A model generated the notes under the pieces. The model saw nothing but the letters and a program-made list of their open reading frames with translations, did no database searches and was not told the DNA's origin. A stretch of 64,000 bases of DNA from Streptomyces griseus (lineage in GTDB: Bacteria > Actinomycetota > Actinomycetes > Streptomycetales > Streptomycetaceae). Shown in pieces: positions 49,930-58,356 of the stretch (the first letter of the stretch is position 1; each line of letters starts with the position of its first letter). Where the stretch lies: contig NZ_MDKB01000003.1 of NCBI RefSeq assembly GCF_001715295.1, positions 761,954 to 825,953 on the forward strand, in the 5' to 3' direction. Made by a program: the position numbers and the translations under genes.

Positions 49930-51597
49930 TCAGCCCCGGCGGCGCAGCGGACGAGCCGCGCCCGCCACGATCCGCCGCACGGCCCTGCGCGGGCCCGCGG
50001 GCAGCCTGCGCAGCACGCCGCGGTAGATCCGGCGCAGCCCCGTAGGCGGGGGCTTCACCGGCTTCGGGGCCGGTGCGGGCTTCTTCACCACGAGCCTCAG
50101 CTGTGCGCCCCGCCCCGACCAGTCGGGGCGGACCGTGCGGCGGGTCCCGGCGATCGGCGTGGAGGTGAGGGCGACGCGCCGTCCGGCGTCCGCCGGGGTC
50201 AGCCGTGGCCGCCGTCCCACACCGAGCACCTGGACGCCGGTCCACACCTCGTACGTGCCGGGCAGGAGCGGCTCGCCGCCCGCGAGGGTGGCCGGGTCGA
50301 TCACGACCGAGCCCTCGACGACGACGTGGCTCAGCCCGTCACCGAGCGTCTCGAGCCGGGGTTCGAGGGTGTCCTCCGCGTGCCACCACACCTTGCGGCT
50401 GAGGTCGTGGACGACCACCTCACCGGTGGCGTACGCCAGCGGGTCCGCGACCGTCAGACCGTCGGCGCCCTCGATGCCCTCGGTGAACCGCGGGTCGAGC
50501 ACATGTCCGCCGGGGTTCCCGGTCAGGGCCAGCGGGGTCCCGTCGGCCTGGTGGAAGGTGGCCCGCAGGCGCAGGCTCAGCCGCCCGCCCCCGTCCTGTT
50601 CGACGGCGTCGACGTCGAGGCGCGGGCGGATCCCACGCACCCGGCGGGCCAGCTCCAGGAGGGAGTCGGGCCGTCCGTCCTCCAGGAGGGTGGCGCGCAG
50701 TCTCTGCACCGCGGGCATCCCCTCGCGGACGCCCGGCGGGAAGCACTCGGTCGCCAGGGGGCGGACGAGGCGGTAGGCCGTCAGCCGTTCCTCGTCCTCG
50801 GCCTTCACGACGAACGGCTCGCTGACCCCCCTCATCGTCTCGACGCGGTACAGGCGGCGCATCAGCCGGTCCTGCAGCTCACCGGGCTCGGTGGACGCGG
50901 CGAGGGCCTCGATGATCGTGCGCAGACGGCCGAAGTCCTCGGCGACGTCGTACTCCGCCTCGCTGTTGTTGCCGCCGTCCTCCCTGCGGTCCCAGAAGTA
51001 GCAGGGGTAGTCGGCGAGGATCGAGACGACCCGGGCCCTGGGGTAGGCGCGGACCATGAAGAGCAGGTCCTCCATGCGCCAGTACCCCTCGGGGAAGCGG
51101 AGCCCGTGCTCCTCCAGGAAGGCGCGGCGGAACATGCGGTGCGCGGTGAGGGTCTCGATCAGCGGCGCGTCCGCGACGGTGCAGACCTCACGGTTGCGGC
51201 GGAAGACGGCGGAAGGCCCGACCATGGAGCCGGCCATCTTGCCCAGCACGATGTCGGAGCCGTTGCGGTGGGCCATCGCGTAGAGCCGTTCCAGCGCCTC
51301 CGGCGCCAGCCTGTCGTCCTGGTCGACGAACTGGACGTACTCCCCCCGCGCCATGGCGACACCGACGTTGCGCGGCTTGCCCGGCCAGCCGGAGTTCTCC
51401 TGGTGGTGCACCCGAACGTGAGGGTGATCCGCGGCGAGCCGGTCGAGGACCTCGGCGGATCCGTCGGTGGACCCGTCGTCCACGTAGACGACCTCGTACT
51501 CGTCCGTCGCGAGGCTCTGTCCCAGCAAGGACGGCGCACAGCGCTCCAGGTACGGCCCCGCGTTGTACACGGGCACCACGACAGTGACTTTCAGCAT
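49930..51597 (-). CDS. TarS-like family 2 glycosyltransferase (D), outside the main wall-polymer block
   Basis: The 555-residue protein has an N-terminal GT2 domain (MLKVTVVVPVYNAGPYLERC, YVDDGSTDGSAEVL, NSGWPGKPRNVGVAMARG, QFVDQDDRLAPEAL, GYWRMEDLLFMVRAYP) and a beta-rich C-terminal half with a basic Pro/Arg tail. It is clearly related to the large glycosyltransferase at 35179, sharing NSGWPGKPRN, EYVQFVDQDD and AHRNGSDIVLGK. The ATG at 51597 follows GGACGGAAAG. It sits between rne and rplU, about 4 kb from the rest of the locus. Confidence 0.87.
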   Translation of the reverse strand: MLKVTVVVPVYNAGPYLERCAPSLLGQSLATDEYEVVYVDDGSTDGSAEVLDRLAADHPHVRVHHQENSGWPGKPRNVGVAMARGEYVQFVDQDDRLAPEALERLYAMAHRNGSDIVLGKMAGSMVGPSAVFRRNREVCTVADAPLIETLTAHRMFRRAFLEEHGLRFPEGYWRMEDLLFMVRAYPRARVVSILADYPCYFWDRREDGGNNSEAEYDVAEDFGRLRTIIEALAASTEPGELQDRLMRRLYRVETMRGVSEPFVVKAEDEERLTAYRLVRPLATECFPPGVREGMPAVQRLRATLLEDGRPDSLLELARRVRGIRPRLDVDAVEQDGGGRLSLRLRATFHQADGTPLALTGNPGGHVLDPRFTEGIEGADGLTVADPLAYATGEVVVHDLSRKVWWHAEDTLEPRLETLGDGLSHVVVEGSVVIDPATLAGGEPLLPGTYEVWTGVQVLGVGRRPRLTPADAGRRVALTSTPIAGTRRTVRPDWSGRGAQLRLVVKKPAPAPKPVKPPPTGLRRIYRGVLRRLPAGPRRAVRRIVAGAARPLRRRG

Positions 51598-51677
51598 GAC
51601 TTTCCGTCCCACCCCATGGATCCGAACCCCTCATGCCGTCCCCCCACGAGAAGGCATGTCGAACACCCGACGCACGG

Positions 51678-51711
51678 GTGGGCCGTCCCCCGGTGCAGGA
51701 GGACGGCCCAC
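51678..51711 (-). terminator. rne terminator candidate
   Basis: GTGGGCCGTCC (51678-51688) pairs with GGACGGCCCAC (51701-51711), loop 12 nt, 27 bases past the rne stop. Confidence 0.7.
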
Positions 51712-51737
51712 CGCGGTCACGCGGGATCAGCCCGCGG

Positions 51738-54700
51738 CTACGCCTCGGACGGGGCGGAGGCGGACGGCTGCTCGGCGGCGACGGACTTCTTCGTCGCCTT
51801 CTTCGCGGTCGTCTTCTTCGCCGTCGTCTTCTTGGCCGCCGTGGTCTTCTTGGCCGCCGTCTTCTTCGCCGCCGCCTTCTTGGCCGGAGCCGTCTTGGCG
51901 GCCTTGCGCGTGGCCGTCTTCCTGGCCGGCGGAGCCGTCTCCCCGTCGGCGGAGGCGGCGTCCTCCGCGACCGGAGCCTCGGCGGCCGGTGCCTCGGTGG
52001 CGGGCGCGCCCGTCACCACGACGATCTCGGCCTCCTCGGCTCCGGAGGGCGAGCCCGCCGGAGCGGTCACCTTGCGGGTCGCGCGACGCCGGGGCCGCGG
52101 AGCCTTGGCCTCAGGCACCTCAGGCACCTCAGCGGTACCGGCGGCTCCGGAGGCGTCGGGGGCCTCGGCGGCCGGGGCGGGTGCCTCGACGACCGGGTCC
52201 TCGACGGCGACGGGATCGGCCACCGGCTCGACCGGCCGCACCGGCTCCGCCGTACCGGCCGGCCTCGGCGAGCCCGCCGGAGCGGTCGCCTTCCTGGTCG
52301 CCCTGCGACGGGTACGGCCCTGCGGCGCGGCGGCCTCGGATGCCTCCGGGGCCTCGGGTGCCTCCGCCACCGGCTCGGCGGTGGGCGCCTCGGCGGGCTC
52401 CGCGACGGCGGAGGGCACCTGCGCGGTCCGCGTCTCCTCGGCCTCGGCCGGGGCCGGGGCCTTCGGAGCACCGGCGGGCGCCGACACCTTACGGGTGGCG
52501 CGGCGGCGGCCACGACCGCGCGAGGCGGCGGCCTCCGCCTCGGCCGGGCTGCTGTACAGCTCCTCGTCCGCGACGAACTCCGGCTCGGGCAGCGCCACCG
52601 GGGCGGCGACCTCCGCGGCCACCTCCGCCTCGCTCTCGGCCTCGTGGCCGGCCGTGTCCTCGGCGGTCTCGGTGATCTCGGCGTGCTCGTGCTGCTCGTG
52701 GTCGTGCTCGTGCCCGGCACCGCCACGTCCACGCTTCTTGGAGCGCTTGCCCCCGCCGCCACCACCGGTGGACGTCGGCTGCTCCATGTGGACGATCACA
52801 CCGCGGCCGTTGCAGTGGACGCAGGTCTCGGAGAAGGACTCCAGCAGACCCTGGCCCACCCGCTTGCGGGTCATCTGCACCAGACCCAGCGAGGTGACCT
52901 CGGCGACCTGGTGCTTCGTACGGTCCCGGCCCAGGCACTCCAGCAGACGCCGCAGCACCAGGTCCCGGTTGGACTCCAGCACCATGTCGATGAAGTCGAC
53001 GACGACGATCCCGCCGAGGTCGCGCAGCCGCAGCTGACGCACGATCTCCTCGGCCGCCTCCAGGTTGTTCTTGGTGACGGTCTCCTCGAGGTTCCCGCCC
53101 TGGCCGGTGAACTTGCCGGTGTTGACGTCGACGACGACCATCGCCTCGGTCTTGTCGATCACGAGCGAGCCACCGCTCGGCAGGTAGACCTTGCGGTCCA
53201 GCGCCTTCATCAGCTGCTCGTCGATCCGGTACGTCGCGAAGACGTCGACCTCGGACGTCCAGCGCGACAGCCGGTCCGTGAGGTCCGGCGCCACGTGCGA
53301 GACGTAGCCGTGGATCGTCTCCCAGGCGTCGTCACCGCTGACGATGACCTTCGAGAAGTCCTCGTTGAAGATGTCCCGGACGACCCTGACGGTCATGTCC
53401 GGCTCGCCGTAGAGCAGCGTCGGCGCGTTGGAACCGGTGGTGTTCCTGGACTTCTTCTGGATCTCTTCCCACTGGCCCTGCAGCCGCTCGACGTCACGGC
53501 GCAGCTCGTCCTCGCTCGCGCCCTCGGCGGCGGTGCGCACGATGACGCCCGCGTCCTCGGGAACGATCTTCTTGAGGATGCTCTTGAGCCGGGCCCGCTC
53601 GGTGTCGGGCAGCTTGCGGCTGATGCCGGTCATCGAGCCCTCGGGCACGTAGACCAGGTAGCGGCCGGGCAGCGAGACCTGGCTGGTCAGGCGGGCGCCC
53701 TTGTGGCCGATCGGGTCCTTCGTCACCTGGACGAGGACGGACTGGCCGGACTTCAGCGCGGTCTCGATGCGGCGCGGCCCGTGCGCCATGCCGAGCGCCT
53801 CGAAGTTGACCTCGCCGGCGTACAGCACGGCGTTGCGGCCCTTGCCGATGTCGACGAAGGCGGCCTCCATGGACGGCAGTACGTTCTGCACCTTGCCCAG
53901 GTAGACGTTGCCGACGTAGCTGGTGGCCTGTTCCTTGTTGACGTAGTGCTCGACGAGCACGTTGTCCTCGAGGACGCCGATCTGGGTGCGTTCGCCGCTC
54001 TGACGGACGACCATCACGCGCTCGACGGCCTCGCGGCGCGCCAGGAACTCCGCCTCGGTGATGATGGGGACCCGGCGGCGGCCCTGCTCGCGGCCTTCGC
54101 GGCGGCGCTGCTTCTTGGCCTCCATACGGGTCGAGCCCTTGATGGACTGGACCTCGTCGAAGCCGGTGCCGGGCTCGCGCTCGACCTCCTTGCGGCGCGG
54201 CTCACGGACCTTGACGACCGTACGCTCCGGGTCGTCGGCGCCCGTCGCGGTCTCCTCGCCCGAGGCGTCCCCGCTGCGACGGCGACGGCGGCGACGGCGA
54301 CGGCTGCTGCTGGATCCGGAGGAGTCGTCGTCCTCGTCCTCCTCGTCCCGGGCCTGCGGCTCCTCCTCGGAGCGGTCGGCGGAGGCGTCCTCGTGCTGCT
54401 CGGCCTCGTCCGTGTCGTTGGCCTCGCCTCGGCGACGGCGACGGCCGCCCCGGCGGCGGCGGCGCGAGGGGCGGTCGCCGTACTCGTCCTGCTCGTCGCC
54501 CTCGTGGTCGGTGTCCGTCTCGGTCTCGGCCTCGTGCTCGTCCTCGACGGCATGCTCGGCGGGGAGCGTGACCGGCGTCGCCGCCGGCTCGGTCTCCACG
54601 GCCTCGCCACGACGGCGGCGGCGGCGGCGCGATCCGCCCTGCGGCGCCTCCTCGGCGGCCTCGGCGGGCGCGGCACCCCCGTCGGCGGGCTCGACGGTCC

Positions 54701-55988
54701 GCGTGCCGCCGGTCCGGCGGGACACCCGCTCCGGAGCCTGGGGCTCTTCGTGGGTGTCGCTCTCCCGCTGCGGCGCGGACCCGGCGGCGGCTGCCGCGGC
54801 GGCGGCCGTCTCAGGGGTCTGGAACATCGGCTCGGCGAAGACGGGAGCCTGGAAGACGGCGACGGCGGGGCGCGTGGCACGCCGGCTCTTGCGCGCGGGC
54901 TCCTCGGCCTTGGCGGTGAACTCCGGGCGGCCAGCCGCGGCGGTGGCCCGGCGGCGCTGGCGACCGCGCGGTGCGGCCTCCTCGACCTCCTGGGTCTCCG
55001 CGGCCAGCTCCTCGGCGACGGCCTCGGGGAGGCTCTCGCCGGTCTCGGCGGCCTGCTCGGCGGCCTCCTCCTCGTCGGGCTGCGGCGCACCGGCGGGAGC
55101 GGACGCCCTGCGGGTGGCACGACGACGGCCGCGCGGGGCGGCGGGGGCTTCGGCGACCTCAGGGGTCTCCGCGACCTCAGGGGTCTCCGCGGCCTCGGGG
55201 GCCTGGGCAGCTTCGGCGGCGGGCGCTTCGGCGGACTCGGCGGCGGCTTCGGCGGTCCGCGCCGCCTGCGGTGCACCGGCCGGAGCCGACGCACGACGCC
55301 GGGTACGGCCACGCGGTGCGGCGGGCTCGACGGCGGGCTCCGCGGCTGCGGCGGGCTCCTCGGCCTTCGCCGGCTCGGCCGGGGGGAGCTCCACCGTCTC
55401 GGTGTCGACGACCTGCGGGGCGCCCGCGGGGGCGGTCGCCTTGCGCGTGGCGCGACGACGACGGGGCGCTTCGGCGGGGGCCTCGGCGGTCTCCTCCGCG
55501 GCGGGAGTCGCGGCGGGGATCTCCGCGGCTGCCGGGGCGGCCGGCTCGGCCACGATCTCGGCGGCCTGCGGGGCGCCCGCAGGAGCGGTCGCCTTGCGGA
55601 CCGCGCGGCGGCGGCCACGTACCGGCGGCGCGGGTTCGGCGTCCTCGGCCGGCACCTCGGCGGCCGGTTCCTCGGCGGCCGGGGCTTCGGCCGCGGGTTC
55701 GGTGGCCTGCGGGGCGCCCGCCGGAGCGGTCGCCTTGCGGACCGCGCGGCGGCGGGTACGCGCCGGCGGCGCCGGTTCCTCGGCCTCGGCGCTCTGCGCC
55801 GGGGCCGGCGTGGTCACCGGGGTGTCCTCGGCCGTCACGGCGGCGGAGACGCTCTCGGCACCGGCCCCGCCGGGCGGGCCGGCGGGCCGGGAGGCCGCAC
55901 GACGCCTGCGGCGCGGCGGCAGCTTGTCCCCGGGAGCGTTGCTGTCCTCGGTGTTTCCGGTGTTTCCGGGTTCGATCGGCTCGGGCAT
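51738..55988 (-). CDS. rne: Ribonuclease E/G family endoribonuclease with long repeat arms
   Basis: This endoribonuclease processes rRNA and degrades mRNA. In the 1416-residue protein the catalytic core spans about residues 650-1065: VERVMVVRQSGERTQIGVLE, the S1-like SYVGNVYLGKVQNVLPSMEA, the DNase I-like VVDFIDM and the zinc-link CVHCNGRG near 1056. It is flanked by arms of about 650 (N) and 350 (C) residues made of acidic Ala/Glu stretches alternating with basic modules like RRRATRKATAPAGAP, nine in total. The C-terminus is an Ala/Lys-rich KKTAAKKTTAAKK tail, as in histone-like proteins. The ATG at 55988 (MPEPIEPGNTGN) has GGGAG ten bases upstream. Confidence 0.95.
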   Translation of the reverse strand: MPEPIEPGNTGNTEDSNAPGDKLPPRRRRRAASRPAGPPGGAGAESVSAAVTAEDTPVTTPAPAQSAEAEEPAPPARTRRRAVRKATAPAGAPQATEPAAEAPAAEEPAAEVPAEDAEPAPPVRGRRRAVRKATAPAGAPQAAEIVAEPAAPAAAEIPAATPAAEETAEAPAEAPRRRRATRKATAPAGAPQVVDTETVELPPAEPAKAEEPAAAAEPAVEPAAPRGRTRRRASAPAGAPQAARTAEAAAESAEAPAAEAAQAPEAAETPEVAETPEVAEAPAAPRGRRRATRRASAPAGAPQPDEEEAAEQAAETGESLPEAVAEELAAETQEVEEAAPRGRQRRRATAAAGRPEFTAKAEEPARKSRRATRPAVAVFQAPVFAEPMFQTPETAAAAAAAAGSAPQRESDTHEEPQAPERVSRRTGGTRTVEPADGGAAPAEAAEEAPQGGSRRRRRRRGEAVETEPAATPVTLPAEHAVEDEHEAETETDTDHEGDEQDEYGDRPSRRRRRGGRRRRRGEANDTDEAEQHEDASADRSEEEPQARDEEDEDDDSSGSSSSRRRRRRRRRSGDASGEETATGADDPERTVVKVREPRRKEVEREPGTGFDEVQSIKGSTRMEAKKQRRREGREQGRRRVPIITEAEFLARREAVERVMVVRQSGERTQIGVLEDNVLVEHYVNKEQATSYVGNVYLGKVQNVLPSMEAAFVDIGKGRNAVLYAGEVNFEALGMAHGPRRIETALKSGQSVLVQVTKDPIGHKGARLTSQVSLPGRYLVYVPEGSMTGISRKLPDTERARLKSILKKIVPEDAGVIVRTAAEGASEDELRRDVERLQGQWEEIQKKSRNTTGSNAPTLLYGEPDMTVRVVRDIFNEDFSKVIVSGDDAWETIHGYVSHVAPDLTDRLSRWTSEVDVFATYRIDEQLMKALDRKVYLPSGGSLVIDKTEAMVVVDVNTGKFTGQGGNLEETVTKNNLEAAEEIVRQLRLRDLGGIVVVDFIDMVLESNRDLVLRRLLECLGRDRTKHQVAEVTSLGLVQMTRKRVGQGLLESFSETCVHCNGRGVIVHMEQPTSTGGGGGGKRSKKRGRGGAGHEHDHEQHEHAEITETAEDTAGHEAESEAEVAAEVAAPVALPEPEFVADEELYSSPAEAEAAASRGRGRRRATRKVSAPAGAPKAPAPAEAEETRTAQVPSAVAEPAEAPTAEPVAEAPEAPEASEAAAPQGRTRRRATRKATAPAGSPRPAGTAEPVRPVEPVADPVAVEDPVVEAPAPAAEAPDASGAAGTAEVPEVPEAKAPRPRRRATRKVTAPAGSPSGAEEAEIVVVTGAPATEAPAAEAPVAEDAASADGETAPPARKTATRKAAKTAPAKKAAAKKTAAKKTTAAKKTTAKKTTAKKATKKSVAAEQPSASAPSEA

Positions 55989-56211
55989 GCGGGTGGTTCT
56001 CCCGTCACGCTCCCGGGCGCCGCGTCTGATTCCGGTCCGGTCGGCCGCGTGATGTGCGCGGGACCGCCGTCCGGGGCGCGGGCGCCGCACGGGAGCTGAT
56101 GTCTGGCTCGCCGGTTCCGTACGGTGCACGGCCTGGCGAAAGTCTTATGGGGCGGTGCGCGGCCCGACCCAGGTGGCTCCCGGGTCCGAGGGCTGCGCTA
56201 CAACGACCGCC

Positions 56212-57117
56212 TTACGCGGAACCTGCACCTTCCGGCGCCGCCGCGGCGGCTGCCGGATCGGCCGTGGAAACGGCCGGGGCTGCCTCGCGGTCGGGCGCGA
56301 GCGGGTCGGTCACCGTGCCGGACTCCTCGTCGAAGAGCCCCTGCGCCAGCCTGGTCACCGCTGCGGGGACCGGCGGCGCCAGGTCGGCCACAGCTCGGAG
56401 ACCGGACAGGACGTCGTCGGGTCGCACGGCAGGTGTCACGTGCCGCACTACCAGGCGCAGTATCGCACAGGGCCTGTCCCCGGGCCTATCGGCCTGTGGA
56501 TCAAGGGCCTGCAGGTCGGCCACGGCCGCTCGCGCGTCGAAGCTCCGCATGCCGTTCTTCGCCCGGCGCTGGACCTCCACGGTCCCGGCCGCCAGGAAGG
56601 CGGCCACGGCCTTCTCCGCGTCCTGCACCTCGACCCCGTCCAGGCGCATCTCCCACACGGAGGCGGTCAGACGGTCCGCGAGGCCGGAGGTACGGGCCTC
56701 CACCGCGTCGACGACGTCGAGGCCCGCGGGCATCGACGCGTCGAGCAGGACTCGCAGGACCTCGGGGTCACGCGCCTCGGTGAGGGCGATCTCCAGGAAC
56801 TCGGCCTCACTGCCCGTACCGGTCGGGGCGGCGTTGGCGTACGACACCTTCGGGTGCGGGGTGAAACCCGCCGAGTAGGCCATGGGCACCTCGGAGCGGC
56901 GCAGCGCCCGCTCGAAGGCACGCTGGAAATCTCGGTGACTGGTGAACCGGAGGCGGCCCCGCTTGGTGTAGCGCAGTCGGATGCGCTGCACCGCCGGTGC
57001 GGGCGGCGGGCCTTCGGGCTGTCGCTTGCCCAGTGGTTCTTCTCCTCGGTGCGGGGCGGACGCGGTGGCGTACCGCCCACGAAGTACGGGGTGCCCCGGG
57101 GTGCCGCTCCGGCTCAC
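56212..57117 (-). CDS. TIGR03936-family radical-SAM-linked protein (DUF2344)
   Basis: The 301-residue product has the family's RIRLRYTKRGRLRFTSHRDF and ALRRSEVPMAYSAGFTPHPK, followed by SYANAAPTGTGSEAEFLEIAL. Proteins of this family occur next to or fused with the radical SAM protein family found here at 58357; the joint substrate is unknown, and an RNA modification has been guessed. Start GTG 57117 overlaps the stop of the upstream membrane-protein gene by four bases (GTGA), which supports it; the first ~35 residues are not conserved-looking. It is upstream of rne on the same strand. Confidence 0.87.
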   Translation of the reverse strand: MSRSGTPGHPVLRGRYATASAPHRGEEPLGKRQPEGPPPAPAVQRIRLRYTKRGRLRFTSHRDFQRAFERALRRSEVPMAYSAGFTPHPKVSYANAAPTGTGSEAEFLEIALTEARDPEVLRVLLDASMPAGLDVVDAVEARTSGLADRLTASVWEMRLDGVEVQDAEKAVAAFLAAGTVEVQRRAKNGMRSFDARAAVADLQALDPQADRPGDRPCAILRLVVRHVTPAVRPDDVLSGLRAVADLAPPVPAAVTRLAQGLFDEESGTVTDPLAPDREAAPAVSTADPAAAAAAPEGAGSA

Positions 57118-58268
57118 CCCCGCTCACCGGCTGAGCCGACGGGCAGGGAGATCTCGGGCGCGGTCGCCGCGCTGGGGACAGTCGTTGTCCTACCCAGGGT
57201 ACGCGCAGCGGACCCCTCGAGTTCCCGCGCCGCCGTGACCTGCGGCTTCCCCACCAGAGCGCGCCAGGCGTCCCGGCGTGCCGCGCGCAGGGTCTCCCGG
57301 GCCGCGCCCAGGACGCCGCGGGCCGCACGTCCCGCTTCCCGGACGGCGCGCCGGGCGGGCGCCAGGACCGCGTCGCGCAGCACGTGCCCCACGGGAGTGC
57401 ACACCGCACGGTAGACCCAGCCGGCCGGCGCGCCGACCAGGTGCCGGGCGAGCCACACAAGCCCCCGGCCGACCGCGCGGGAGACGAAGCCCGCGATCCG
57501 CCAGGCGACGCCCACGGCCGCCGCGGTCTCCCGGCCGACCGGGACGAGGATCCGCCGGTACACCCAGGAGACGGGGACGACGAGCAGCGTCACGACCATC
57601 CGCACGGCGGCGGTCCCCAGCCCCCGCACCGTGGCGGCGAGCCCGCGCCCCAGCACGAGGAACGTGTGCACGAGGGCGTGGCCGAGGGGGGTCAGGAGAT
57701 GACGGTGCACCCACAGGACCGGCCTCACCAGCCCCTGCCGGGCCAGCCACGCGCCCGCCCTCCCGAGCGGCTCGAGGACATGGCGCCACACCGCGGCCAC
57801 GGGCCACACCAGGACGACGGTCACCAGGGCGACGACCGTCGCGGCGGCGACCCGCCCCGCCGGGACGAGCAGCGTGCGGTACACCCACCGCAGCCCGCGG
57901 CCGGCCGGGGTGACCACGGTGGCGTGGAGCCACATCAGCGGGACGACGATCCCGTACCGGACGCCCGGCACGACCAGGTGGCGCCACAGCGCGGTCCAGG
58001 GCCGGACGAGGACGGCGACGGCCAGCCACGCGAGCGCCCGCCCGGTGGGGGCGACCACGGTGGCGTACAGCCGCTCCAGGCCGCGGCCCAGCGGGCGCAG
58101 CAGCACCCGGTCGAGGGCCCGCGCCCCGCCCACGGCCAGGTCCCACACCATCCGCACGGGCAGCACGAGAACCAGCACCACGAGGCGTACGGGAATCCTG
58201 ACGAGAGTGGTGAGGCAGCCCTCCCCGCCCTCGTGGGGCACGGGTGTCCGGTCCTTCGCGTCGTCCAT
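57114..58268 (-). CDS. Repeat-containing multi-helix membrane protein, function unknown
   Basis: The 384-residue protein is built from about eight copies of a ~35-residue unit with the core W-x-Y/H-R-x-x-L-x-P-x-G-R/H (WLHATVVTPAGRGL, WVYRTLLVPAGRVA, AVWRHVLEPLGRAG, WVHRHLLTPLGHAL, WVYRRILVPVGRET, WVYRAVCTPVGHVL), separated by hydrophobic helices. Basic residues are frequent, so it could be an amphipathic membrane-surface solenoid. The C-terminal 90 residues are charged and soluble-looking. Start ATG 58268; a GTG at 58277 is possible. It sits between, and is translationally coupled to, the TIGR03936 gene. I know no function. Confidence 0.75.
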   Translation of the reverse strand: MDDAKDRTPVPHEGGEGCLTTLVRIPVRLVVLVLVLPVRMVWDLAVGGARALDRVLLRPLGRGLERLYATVVAPTGRALAWLAVAVLVRPWTALWRHLVVPGVRYGIVVPLMWLHATVVTPAGRGLRWVYRTLLVPAGRVAAATVVALVTVVLVWPVAAVWRHVLEPLGRAGAWLARQGLVRPVLWVHRHLLTPLGHALVHTFLVLGRGLAATVRGLGTAAVRMVVTLLVVPVSWVYRRILVPVGRETAAAVGVAWRIAGFVSRAVGRGLVWLARHLVGAPAGWVYRAVCTPVGHVLRDAVLAPARRAVREAGRAARGVLGAARETLRAARRDAWRALVGKPQVTAARELEGSAARTLGRTTTVPSAATAPEISLPVGSAGERG

Positions 58269-58281
58269 GCCCTGCACGACG

Positions 58282-58319
58282 CGAAGGCACGGACCGGGGG
58301 TTCCCGGTCCGTGCCTTCG
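58282..58319 (-). terminator. 17-bp hairpin between the radical SAM gene and the repeat membrane-protein gene
   Basis: Perfect 17-bp stem with a 4-nt loop, 37 bases after the radical SAM stop and only 13 bases before the start codon at 58268. It could terminate transcription or shape initiation of the next gene. Confidence 0.7.
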
Positions 58320-58356
58320 TCACCGGGGCGTCACCCGGGCGGTGTCACGTCATGCG

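Noticed and set aside
51633..56099. Plus-strand open frame of about 1490 codons antisense to rne
   Set aside because: It is Gly/Arg/Leu-rich shadow of the GC3-biased RNase E gene, whose protein is clearly recognisable on the minus strand.
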